Assembly: GCA_026936335.1 (NCBI GenBank) | Contig: JAPMXV010000043.1 | Coordinates: 62,001 to 126,000, forward strand | Reading direction: 5' to 3' | Source of the DNA: Mantamonas sphyraenae | Lineage: Eukaryota > CRuMs > Mantamonadidae | DNA length: 64,000 nucleotides | Part shown: positions 1-9,600 of the stretch, piece after piece | How positions within the stretch are numbered: position 1 is the first letter of the stretch | How the letters are laid out: each line of letters starts with the position of its first letter | The notes under the pieces: model-generated | What the model was told of the DNA's origin: nothing | The model's input: the letters and a program-made list of their open reading frames with translations, nothing else | The model's database searches: none | Made by a program: the position numbers and the translations under genes

Positions 1-1689
1 CAGTCCAACCGTCCGGCTCAGGATAGTGTCATGCACCCAGACAACCATATCCGGCTGCCCGACGGTCGCGTGTTTCCCATCCGCCCCGTGCAGGACAACA
101 CCTCGTTTGCATACAACGCCACCATCCGCAGACCTCTCACGAGCGCACTTGTTGCACGTGTGCCCGAAAAGACCCACGGCCACATTGTCGTCTGCGGCGA
201 CGTCGATGGCTTCGAGTCTTTCCTCGAGGTCATGCGCCGCGAGAACGACATGCCCCAGCGTGTCGTAGTTCTCCTTCTGCAAGCTTTGCCCGCTGTGGAT
301 CAGTGGGAGCAGATGAGTACGTTTGGCCACGTGTACATCGTTCTCGGCTCGCCGCAGAAACCGGAGGATCGCAAACGTGTCAACATGTCCACAGCCACCG
401 CCGTCGTCCTCACTGCCAACAGCTCCACGGAACGCCAGAACGGCAAAGAGGTTGACGTCGCCTGGCTGGACTCCCAGTCGCTCATGAACCGCATTGCCGT
501 CGAGGACTCGCTGCATCCGCGTGCCTTTGTCATGACCGAGCTCCTCTCCAGCAGCAATGTCAAGTTCTTTGAACGCAGCGAGCAGTTCCAACGCGGCTAC
601 ATCGACTCGTACGCCTTTGCAGAGGGAAGTGTCATCGTTCATGCGCTCATGGATTCCCTCCTGTGCAACATGTACCTCAGCGGTCCCTTTCAGCAGTTTG
701 TCGAGGCCCTGCTGGGCGACAACCAGCTCCGCCTCTACCGTGTGCCAAATCACTTTGTCGGCGGTACCAACAGCACATATGGCCATCTTTTTGCCTCCCT
801 CATGGGCCACCAGCAGATGCTTTGCGTGGCCTTGTACCGCAAGAACGCAAAGAACGGCCGACGGTTCGTCTTTACCGCTCCCGAATTCAACACCAGCCTG
901 CAAGCTGGAGACATGGTCTTTGTCATCCTGCCCGACACTCGCGTGCAGAACCCTCCATCGAGCAAGCGGCGCCAAACACGCATGCGCTCTGCCACCGATA
1001 TCCGTTCCATGGCCGACGAAATGCAGGTGGAACCCGAACACAGTCTCGGCAAAGGAGTTGGGGACAGACAAGGTCGCAACGATGCCGACGACGACGACGA
1101 CGACGACAAAGACGACGACGAAGGTGCACACATCGACGACATTGACGCTGCCATTGATCGCGGTGTGCTTTCGGAGGGCTTGAGCGAGGAACAAGAACGC
1201 ATGTACGATCAACTCGACTCGTACGCCATGCCCTTGTTGCCCGAAGAGGAGGATGAGGACAGCGATGTCCCATCTACTCCAAGCAACGCCCTGGCCGCTC
1301 CTGCAGGCGAACTGGCCACTCCGGCACACATGCCACGCAGCAACAGCGACGATGAAGTCAGCCCCAATGGGAACGCGGAAGCAACAAGTCACACAGAAAC
1401 GCAGGAGGTCACCGATTTCCAGCTCGAATCCAGTTCCAACGACTCTGTGTCAACCACGGCCAGCAGCTCCACCGAACGAACCGAAGAACGCCCAGCCGCC
1501 ATGGCATCCCCAAGTACAGATGAGGTTACTGCCATGTTCATGGGTGCTGTACACAGCAGCGATGACGACGACGAGGCTGGCATGGCCACGGGTCAGCTCG
1601 CGTCATTGCGCAGTCCCGCAGGCAAACGCCCGCGTCCAAAGGGCGTCAAGACACGCAAGAGGGCTGTGACAATGACATTTGGAGCGTGA
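1..1689 (+). CDS. Slo-type K+ channel, C-terminal part (5' end outside window)
   Basis: The frame is open from base 1, so this is the 3' part of a longer gene; the first Met at 31 is probably internal. The first ~310 residues look like the second RCK domain of the BK/Slo family. The Rossmann start HIVVCGDVDGFESFLEVMR is followed by VVLLLQALP, the segment around FGHVYIVLGSP, and MTELLSSSNVKFFE...SVIVHALMDSLL. RCK domains form the cytosolic gating ring that couples ion or ligand binding to pore opening. At the place where BK channels carry the acidic calcium bowl, this protein reads ERSEQFQRG, so the bowl is absent. The remaining ~240 residues are a low-complexity Asp/Glu/Ser tail with a seven-Asp run (GAC repeats from about 1087). 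The pore and voltage sensor would lie upstream of the window. The stop is TGA. Family assignment is good; ligand specificity cannot be judged. Confidence 0.8.
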   Translation, partial: QSNRPAQDSVMHPDNHIRLPDGRVFPIRPVQDNTSFAYNATIRRPLTSALVARVPEKTHGHIVVCGDVDGFESFLEVMRRENDMPQRVVVLLLQALPAVDQWEQMSTFGHVYIVLGSPQKPEDRKRVNMSTATAVVLTANSSTERQNGKEVDVAWLDSQSLMNRIAVEDSLHPRAFVMTELLSSSNVKFFERSEQFQRGYIDSYAFAEGSVIVHALMDSLLCNMYLSGPFQQFVEALLGDNQLRLYRVPNHFVGGTNSTYGHLFASLMGHQQMLCVALYRKNAKNGRRFVFTAPEFNTSLQAGDMVFVILPDTRVQNPPSSKRRQTRMRSATDIRSMADEMQVEPEHSLGKGVGDRQGRNDADDDDDDDKDDDEGAHIDDIDAAIDRGVLSEGLSEEQERMYDQLDSYAMPLLPEEEDEDSDVPSTPSNALAAPAGELATPAHMPRSNSDDEVSPNGNAEATSHTETQEVTDFQLESSSNDSVSTTASSSTERTEERPAAMASPSTDEVTAMFMGAVHSSDDDDEAGMATGQLASLRSPAGKRPRPKGVKTRKRAVTMTFGA

Positions 1690-1753
1690 TTTCAGGTGAT
1701 CAACAGGTAGACCATTGCTGTGCAGGTCCAATGAAACACGACATTGCCTCTTC

Positions 1754-2275
1754 TCACCCGAGATTCAGCGTCTCCAACGTCTCCTCAAACTTGGCGGCCA
1801 GATGCATGTGCACGTGATGCTGGGCCGGCATTTCAATGACCACCACCTTTCCGTTGGCCTGGATGTGCAGAGACGGGGCCACGTGGAGCGGCATGGCCGC
1901 TGCGGCAAGCATGTTCAGCAGCGACACGCTCTGAGCAAATCCAGCCAGTTGCACTTTGCGCCGCAGCCTCGACTTGGGCAGCAGAGTCCACTTTGGCAGC
2001 AGGTATGGAGTCAATGACGACAGTTGCTCCTGTGTCAACGGAGCCACAGTGTCTGCTTCGGGCAGGTTGTCCACCTCCAAGGCCGCCAGCTCCTTCCGAG
2101 AGGCCACGCCTTTGACAAGCTCGTACGCAGGCCCTCCGGGTGCCTCTCCCTTCTTGTGCGAATGCAAACTCCCCTGGTTCGGTTCTTCAGCCCCATGCAC
2201 ACGCGCAAGCAGACACCCGCTCAGAAAGGCAAGCACCAGCACCGCCCACGGGCGGAAAGTGACCTGATTCCTCAT
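1754..2275 (-). CDS. Secreted/ER protein resembling pterin-4a-carbinolamine dehydratase
   Basis: 173 residues from the Met at 2275. That start is preferred over an upstream in-frame start because it opens a hydrophobic signal peptide (about residues 10-25, cut near VHGAEE). Residues ~80-170 fit the pterin-4a-carbinolamine dehydratase pattern in order: LTQEQL, W96, the basic LRRKVQLAGF strand, a helix ending in LAAAA, then NGKVVVIEM and an LAAKFEETL helix. The family's catalytic H-H-P is here HVAP (131-134), although a His pair (153-154) sits where the second catalytic His is expected. Canonical members act in the cytosol or nucleus recycling the phenylalanine-hydroxylase cofactor or as the HNF1 dimerisation factor. 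A signal peptide and altered active site suggest a non-enzymatic or changed role. It is convergent with the Slo gene (64 bp between stops) and divergent from the RING gene. Homology is moderate by eye. Confidence 0.6.
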   Translation of the reverse strand: MRNQVTFRPWAVLVLAFLSGCLLARVHGAEEPNQGSLHSHKKGEAPGGPAYELVKGVASRKELAALEVDNLPEADTVAPLTQEQLSSLTPYLLPKWTLLPKSRLRRKVQLAGFAQSVSLLNMLAAAAMPLHVAPSLHIQANGKVVVIEMPAQHHVHMHLAAKFEETLETLNLG

Positions 2276-2419
2276 CGCTTGGCTCCGCCAGGGGCCCCAG
2301 CCAATTGTCTCGACACAAGCACACACACACACACACACACAGGCTCACATACACATACGTCGGTAAATTGTGCCGACACAGCTTTGATCTCGCCACTCCC
2401 TGCCCTTCTGTCTCCACAA
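2276..2419. promoter_or_regulatory. Shared divergent promoter region with (CA)n tract
   Basis: 144 bp separate the start codons of the dehydratase-like gene (minus) and the RING ligase gene (plus), so both promoters must lie here or overlap the 5' ends. The stretch holds a perfect CA repeat at about 2320-2341. I see no clear TATA box. The role is inferred from position only. Confidence 0.4.
2320..2341. repeat. (CA)11 microsatellite
   Basis: Uninterrupted CA dinucleotide run read directly from the sequence, in the divergent intergenic region. Similar CA-rich stretches occur in several introns of this window. Confidence 0.9.
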
Positions 2420-3415
2420 ATGAACAAGCGACGCAGGGACGACGAGTACCAAGACACGGAGCGGCACCAGACAACCTCCACGTGGGCGAGTTGGAAATCT
2501 GAAGAAGCCCAGGACACAGGCGACCATCCAAGTGGCAAGCGACAGATGGTGGACATGCACAACGACGCCGCAAGCGCACGCACACGCGACCAGGCGGTGT
2601 TGTCCACCAGTCGCAGTGCCGGTTCCCTGCCACGGGACGACAGTGACGCCAGCACAGACGGCGCCGATATCATTATTGAAGAGACTGCGGCGCACTCGCA
2701 CAAACGGAGTGGGAATGCACTCCCTGCCCAAGGTGCACCGGCGGCGGAAACGGGCGATGAACCCGTCGGCCAAACCCCGCTCCCACAGGCTGTACAGGCA
2801 CAGGATGACGCCGAACCGCAGCTTGAACGCACACCCATCGATCCACTCCTGCAGTTGGGTCCCGTTCCGATCATCGACCTTACAGGGGATACCTCGTCGT
2901 CCGAGGACGAAGACGAACCAGCCCCAGCAGCTGGGTTTGACCACGACGACGTGTCCAACTCGGACGACGATGTCGGCAATGCTGTGCTGTTGGATGAAAT
3001 CCACGACCTGAGTGCCGGTGACGACGACGCAGACAGTGACGACGAGGTGCAAGTCCTTTCCCGCGAAGTCACCGATCTCGGCAAGCTCCTCACCTCGGCC
3101 AACATGCACCTCGTCACACGCATCAACAAACAGACGGGCGCCACAGAGCGCACACACATCCCTGCAGATGCCATCCGCAAACTGCTCGCTGGGGACAAAC
3201 CCTACAGCCCTCCGCAGACCGCTTCGGATCGCTCCCTCCCGTTTGGAGCACGCGAGTGCCCTGTGTGCCTCGAACGCATTTCCGAGGCCGCTGCCACTGT
3301 GTGCGGCCATGTGTTTTGCTTTGAGTGCATCAATGCCGTCATCGAGGCCCACGGAAAGTGCCCCATTTGCCGCACTCCGCTCGTCTCTGTGCAGGTCTTT
3401 CGTCTGTTTGCATGA
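2420..3415 (+). CDS. RING ubiquitin ligase of the SUMO-targeted (RNF4/Slx8) type
   Basis: 331 residues, single exon, starting MNKRRRDDE. The C-terminus is a C3HC4 RING: ECPVCLERI, then CGHVFC, FECI and CPICRTPL, ending almost at the stop, as in RNF4 and Slx8. The long disordered acidic N-terminus carries SUMO-interacting-motif candidates. One is VPIIDLTGD followed by a phosphorylatable SSSEDEDE run (around residue 150); a second is ADIIIEE (around residue 75). Hydrophobic SIM cores next to acidic/Ser stretches plus a C-terminal RING define SUMO-targeted ubiquitin ligases, nuclear enzymes that ubiquitinate poly-SUMOylated proteins in genome maintenance. A basic MNKRRR start may act as a nuclear signal. 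RING assignment is firm; the STUbL assignment is inferred from SIM-like motifs and layout. It ends 190 bp from the stop of the convergent Fanzor gene. Confidence 0.8.
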   Translation: MNKRRRDDEYQDTERHQTTSTWASWKSEEAQDTGDHPSGKRQMVDMHNDAASARTRDQAVLSTSRSAGSLPRDDSDASTDGADIIIEETAAHSHKRSGNALPAQGAPAAETGDEPVGQTPLPQAVQAQDDAEPQLERTPIDPLLQLGPVPIIDLTGDTSSSEDEDEPAPAAGFDHDDVSNSDDDVGNAVLLDEIHDLSAGDDDADSDDEVQVLSREVTDLGKLLTSANMHLVTRINKQTGATERTHIPADAIRKLLAGDKPYSPPQTASDRSLPFGARECPVCLERISEAAATVCGHVFCFECINAVIEAHGKCPICRTPLVSVQVFRLFA

Positions 3416-3458
3416 TTGCTCAAAGTGCAGTGTTTTACTGTCCCGCCAATTTCTCTAC

Positions 3459-3468
3459 AGCGCGCGCT
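3459..3468. repeat. Perfect 10-bp palindrome AGCGCGCGCT
   Basis: Self-complementary decamer in the short spacer between the convergent RING and Fanzor genes, next to the hairpin cluster. It could be a structural element of a 3' RNA or chance. I found no matching terminal inverted repeat on the far side of the Fanzor gene. Confidence 0.5.
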
Positions 3469-3481
3469 AGGCGAACTGCAG

Positions 3482-3563
3482 ATACCATAGCATTAGGGTA
3501 TGGATGTAAGAGAGCTGACCGCTCTCTTCCGGCAGTATATGTTGAACTCGGTGCTACGAGTTC
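3482..3563 (-). ncRNA. Candidate structured RNA (omega-RNA-like) 3' of the Fanzor gene
   Basis: Three perfect hairpins are packed into 82 bp, starting 42 bp after the Fanzor stop codon. Stem 3544-3550 pairs with 3557-3563 (7 bp, 6-nt loop). Stem 3508-3515 pairs with 3521-3528 (8 bp, 5-nt loop). Stem 3482-3486 pairs with 3497-3501 (5 bp, 10-nt loop). In characterised Fanzor and TnpB loci the guide RNA derives from the 3' end of the nuclease gene and its downstream flank, so position and strand fit. The alternative is a 3'UTR or transcript-end structure between convergent genes. The pairings are seen; the RNA itself is inferred. Confidence 0.35.
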
Positions 3564-3605
3564 GTGTTTTGCGGTGTTGATCGAATGGTCGTTGCGCGGA
3601 GATGA

Positions 3606-6600
3606 TCACTGGCCCTTCCTCTGCAAGTACGCAGGTCGGACGCCAATCAAACAATACGACAGTCCCACCAGTCCGATGTTCAACGCAGCGTTCTCGTCTC
3701 TGTCCATGCAGCGCCCACTGTCCTGGGTAGCTGCAAAAGTGGCCAACGCATCTCGCATCAAACCACCCATCGAGCGGAAGGGTGCTTGCACACCCATTGC
3801 TGCACACGTACAGCGCTTGGTTCTCCCATGCGGCTTGAATGACCCCATCTCTGGCACATAGCTTGTCTGTTGCCCACACACGCTGTGCTGCTGTGATGTC
3901 AGGTGTTCGTTCACCTCCAGCACCAGCGTGTGCCTCGCCAGTTCCTTCACCATGCCACGGAACCCTCCGTTGTTGCCACTCCAAGTAGCCTGCCCAACAA
4001 TGAACATCACTTGCCGTTCGCGTCCAAGACTTCGGCGACAATTGGCCAGCAGTTGATCAGTGTCCCGGTGTTTCCACGTGCGGTGCACTTTGTCCAGCTC
4101 ACCGTCCATCTCACCTTGTTGCATTGTGTGTCGCTGGGCGCTGCCTGTGTGTTCCTCTTCACGGCGTTTGTGGTGGGGAAGCGTCGGTACACGCCAGTAT
4201 CGTCCCACGCGGTGCAATCCGTCACTTTCGTACTTGCACATAGAGTCCAGCTGCAGCACCATGACGTGATGTTTGAACGATCCAGGGTCCACCAGCGCCA
4301 GGTTGAGATTCATCAGGGCAATGCGAGTCTGGTGCGCTTCCTCAGCGTTCAAAGGGGCACGCAAGCGCGCGTAGTGTACCTTCCCGCGCGCCTCGTCCCC
4401 ACGGTTTGGCAGCGTAACGCCAGAGTCTTCGACGCGCCGCAGCCATTCCTCTGCAGTGAGGTTGTCTGCATCGGTTGCATCGAGAGAATCGACGACCAGC
4501 TTTGCAGCTGCTCGCTTCCCCACCAGGTGTGCAAGCCTCTTGATGCACAGGAAAGCCGTCAACGCGGTCATCTGCCCTCCTTTGTTTACCAATGCATAGG
4601 CGGCAGATCTGGATTCTGGTTGCAGGAGCTCAAGGGCGCTGTACGTGGAATGCTTGCCCAAACTGTGCCAGAACCCGTTGATCTGCTGCACGACGTCTTT
4701 GCGATGCCACCGGAGAACCTTGATCACGGGCCCACACATGGTGAGTGTGCCCGTGATTGTAGCAAGCTGCCTCTTGGCCAGATGGGCAAGTTGCGGAGCG
4801 AGGAGCAAGCACATGGCCGGCACCCACGTCTTCTCCTCCCCCTTCTGGACCTCGTCCCCAAACACGTCGTACTGTTTGTACCTTGCAATCAGGTCACTCA
4901 GGGTTTGTGGCTTCTCCTCCCACTCGGTCAGAGCTTTGTGCGCATCATCGACGCGCTTGATCCCTCGCAATCTTTTCTGGGCCTGCTGCATTTCCGGGTC
5001 ATTGTCGTTCCAGCTTGTTCTGGCAATCAGGATGTGCTGCATGGTGGGTGAGATGTGGACCGCGGCCGTAAGTGAGCGTGCCGTATCGGGCAGGCCAGTC
5101 ACCTCCCCGTTTCGCAGCGCGGTAGCCACGCGCAACAAGGTGGCGCTGTCACAGGGCTGGTCTTCACCCTCGTCCTTGTCTCCCAGCAAAGCCGAGTTGA
5201 GCAGCAGCCTCTCCTCCTGCAGACGCTGCTGTAGCTCGGCCTTGCGGATCTTGACGGTGGCTGCTTCCAGTTCCTCCGCACGTTGCATCGTCACCTGGTT
5301 GTTCCGCAGCGCTTTGTTCACCACGTACGCGTCTTTGTCCAGGATGTCGCTCAGAATTTCGACCACCGTCATGCGACGCAGCCCCTTGACGTCCGCAAAC
5401 AACTGTGCCAGGGCAGAATGCTGTTGGAAGCGTGTGCAATACCCCTGCAGGTCACCCATGAAGCTGACTGTCAACTGTTGATGGTACCGTGCACATGTGG
5501 AAAGAAGGGAGCCCACCGGTTCGTGCTGGTGATGCAGTTTGCGCAGGTCGCACAGGACGTGATCCTGCCGCTGGATGCGCCGCACACACAGAACAAACTC
5601 GTGCGGTTGTCGAAGCCACGTGTCGCTCTCGCCCTTTCTCAGGACAAGGAAGGAGTTGTCCGTGTCGGTGTCGCAAAGCAGACACGCCAGCTGTTTGGCC
5701 AAAGCCTCGATCCTATCCTTTGCCTCGTACCAGTTCCCTGTGTCCAGCTCTGTGATCACCTCCGCGACGATGACGTCGTCGTCGTCCTCTTCGTCGTCCT
5801 CTTCGTCGGGAACGTATTCGTCCTCCTCAGTGTCGGTAGCAGCGACATCCCACCCGTCGCTGTCCTCATCGCTGTTCTCAAAGTGGGACGTGCTGTTGGC
5901 ACTGGCCCTTCGTTGTGCACGTTTTCGTTTTCCACTGTCGCCATCATGCTCATCCACGCAACTGTGACGCAGGCTGAACACCAGCAGCTCGTTCATGCAT
6001 CGCAGGATGGCGTTGCTTCTCTCTGCATAGGCCTGCAGGACCGCCAGCCGTTGCGGTGCCATAGAACGCGCTTTCTTTGGCAGCGTCAGCGTGTGCGGCG
6101 ATAACTCAAAGCCGAACGAAGCCTTGTCCGCAAACTGCGGGCCCGTGGGCGTTGCCAAGAAATCGCGCTGGCCAGCGGCGAGCTCATCTTCGGACAGACT
6201 GAGTTGACTCAGAGTGCTCACTGGGATATGCTTGTCTAGAACATCTCGCGCTTCCTCTGCCTGTGCCACGGCCTTTTGTTGCTCGATGTCCCTAGTCCAG
6301 GCTTGCTTGTTTGTGACCTCGTCCACAACCTCCTGTCGGTGCCCACTCTGTGCACGCCTGCATATAGCGTGCGCCACACCCGTCATCAGCTTCTCTTCGT
6401 CCGTGGTCCCCGGCCGTCCGTACACAGACAGTTTGGCACCCTCCGTCACCACCGGCACCGAGTGTGTGTCGTCACCCAGTTCCACCACAAGCCAGCCCTC
6501 AACCACCGAAACGCCGAGCACGTCCACGTTGTCACCGATTTCTGCCTTGCCACCGATGGCAAATGCGTGTTTGCCACCAAAGTTACAGTCCAAAACCGCA

Positions 6601-9600
6601 TGATTGTGGACCACGTCCACCACAGTGCCTGTTCCTTGGTTCCCGGCCAGCTCCTCCACATTGCTGGCCACATACACGCCCACGTCTTCAGCAAAGACCA
6701 CGTGTGCTGTGCCTTCACCGTCAACGTAGACAACGACTGCATCGGCATCGGCTTGAGTGTCGGCGGCGGGCGGCTCTCCAATCACCTTGATCTCAACGCT
6801 CGGTGAAAGGCCTTCAGGTGCCAAAGACCACTTGCCTTTGGCATTCATGTGGAGCATGATGGTGTCGCCGTTGTTCACCACGCCCTGTGTGGCCAGAGAG
6901 CGTGCAACGGCGTCTGGAAAATGTTGTCGAAACACCCTCAACCCGGGACACCCACCTGCACGCGGCTCTGTTGTGACCTGCACATCCACAGAGGTGTACA
7001 GAGGCATCTGTTCAGCCACTGGCAACACCACCATGCGGTCTCCGTCACCGACAAGGATGGAAAGCACGGAGGCATCGTCGTCGCGATTCCACACCAGGCC
7101 GGGAACACGCGTGCCCAGCCGTGCTGTCGAGAGACACACGTTGTGTGTGGCCCCTTCCACAAAGCTTGGCTTGAGCACAAGCCGATCACCCACAAGAACG
7201 CCCTCGGAGCACCACCAGGGCTCCAGGGAGGTCCCGTTGCGAGCCATGGACGCTTCTGCCAGCGAATCATACGCTAGCTCGTACGGGACAAGGTACTCAC
7301 GGTCGTCCACCCGTACTTTGACCCCGTCGAACCCGAATCCAAGGACCTCGACGTGAACGACCTGGAACTCAAGGACTTCAGGATGCGAGCTGCTCTCCAA
7401 AGTGATCCTCAGGGCCATTTGACCATAGATGGGGTGGTCCGAGAGGCTGTTGACGATGTCTTGGACGTGCTGGGGTGAACAGTCATGCGCGTTGCCTTGT
7501 GCCAGTAGGCGTTCGTCGTCACCCGCAGTTTCATCATCACCGACGAAGAAGTGGGCGACGTGGGTGGAATCGCTTTCCTCGCTGTCCATGTGGTCTCCTG
7601 CACATCCCTCCGTGGTGACCATGCCGTGCATGTCGCTGGGCGTGTCGCTGGGCGTTTCCGTGGTGAGCATGCGGAACGTCTCGAGTGACGTTGAGTGCAA
7701 GTTTTTCACCTTCACCTTGCGCTTCCGTCGATCCCCGTGGCGATGACGTTTCCCCCCGCGTCGCCGTCCTCGTCGTCCGCCAGGTTGTCGCAGCACAACG
7801 AAGACTTTCTTTTCAAACATCCTCCACAGGTTTCCATCGACGTGGATGTTGCCAAGGTTGTCGCGGATGAGGAGGTCATCGTCATGGACCAACAGCGTGT
7901 ACGTAGATACCTTGGAGGCGACGTGATCAGCAGCGAGTTTCAGGTCTTTGAGTCGGACCATGGGACCAAAGTTGACCCTGGCCTTGACGACGTGCTTCAG
8001 CTGCTTGCTGGACGCCTTGAGCGGCTGGATGATGTTCCACAGCGCCACCCACTCTTTCTCCTTCACCTCGCGAAGCTTGTCCTCCGTGGACGACGCGGAT
8101 CCGGCGTCGTCCAGCACCATCACCTCCTGCTCAATCTCCACTTCTCCACCCATCTCTACCTCAATCTCCTCCACTGCTCGTTCGCCATCCATCTCCAGCA
8201 CCATCACATCCTCCTCGTCCCCTTCGTCCTCCTCGTCGGCGACAAGCACCCCGAGTTGGTCGGCCGCACGCTCCAACCTCCTGCTCCACAGTTGCCAGTC
8301 TTCCTCCTCGGCATCTGCAACATGATCGTCCAGGTACGTGTATGTACCAGGGGTACGCAGGGCCAAGAAGGAGAGGAAGAACTCCTGGGGATTCGACCGC
8401 AGCGTCGCTGCATCGAGCACCTGATCGGTTTCTGCTGCCTTTCTCGCCAGGGACAGAGGCAGGGCGAGCCAGGATGAGCAGATATCACCCCGTCGCGCGT
8501 ACAGAGCAGTGCGTGCAGCGACAGCGCGGGCATCTTCGTCGGTGAGTGTGGTCAGCTCCAGGCCGGGATTGTACACCGCCAGTTTGGCATCCGCATGTGG
8601 CAGGAGGTAGTACAGATCACTGTCTTCCCCAACCACCACCATCAGATCGTCCTTGGTGTACTTTGAGTACTCACTAGCGATCGTTGCATCCGCAGATTGT
8701 CCTTGAGTGTGGTGAATTGTAACGGCAATTGAGAGCTTCACACTGGCAAACTCAGTCGCCAGCTCTTCCGCAAGGATGTCGTAAACGTCATCCTTGCGCA
8801 TCGGCATCTGCATCCATGGATCCGGAGGAGGAGGGGTCAGCTGGTGGGGGGCGGGGGTGGTGAGGGAGGGACGCATCAACCGCACCTTCTTCCCGCCCGC
8901 GGCTGCGTCGCACATTCGCTGCACCGCGTCCCACAGGTGGGGAATCCGCTTTGGCTCATACTCGTCTTCAAACATGGATGCGTGGGAGTCCACATATACG
9001 CCAATACTCACAACCACCGAGTCGGGGAGTGAGAGCTGGCTTTCGAACTCCGCCACCTCACGTGCCATGCGTCTGGCGGCCGCCTTGCACTTTGCTCGGA
9101 TGGCCTCTGTTCTGCTTGAGGTAAAGAGGTGGTCTGCGTAGTCTGTGTTGGCGAGCAGCGAGGCGTGTGTGAGTTGTGTGGGAGGGTCTTCTGAGAAACA
9201 CAAAATCTTCTGCAGCTGGTGCGGCTGCCAGCCAGCACGCATACACTCACACCTGTATCCCATGTCCCATGCAATGTGGATGGTTTTGATTGTCGTAGTC
9301 GGAGTGCCATTAACAAGCCGTGGTTGTGCCTCTTCTCCTTGGTCACCGATGTCGATCAAGACCATGTTGTCTTCAGACACACCTGCCTCCACCTCATTGT
9401 CCTCGACATCCATGTGGTCGTCCACAACCGCCTCCTCGTCCGCGCTCTCGTCATTGTCCTCGTCCGCGCTCTCGTCATTGTCCTCCTCCTCCATGTCTTG
9501 CGCGCTGGCGAGGGCCAATCCACCAACAACCGCTTCCACTAGACTCGTTGTTTTGACACTCTTGGATTTCTTCATGACGTCGTCGCGCAACTGAGTCTTG

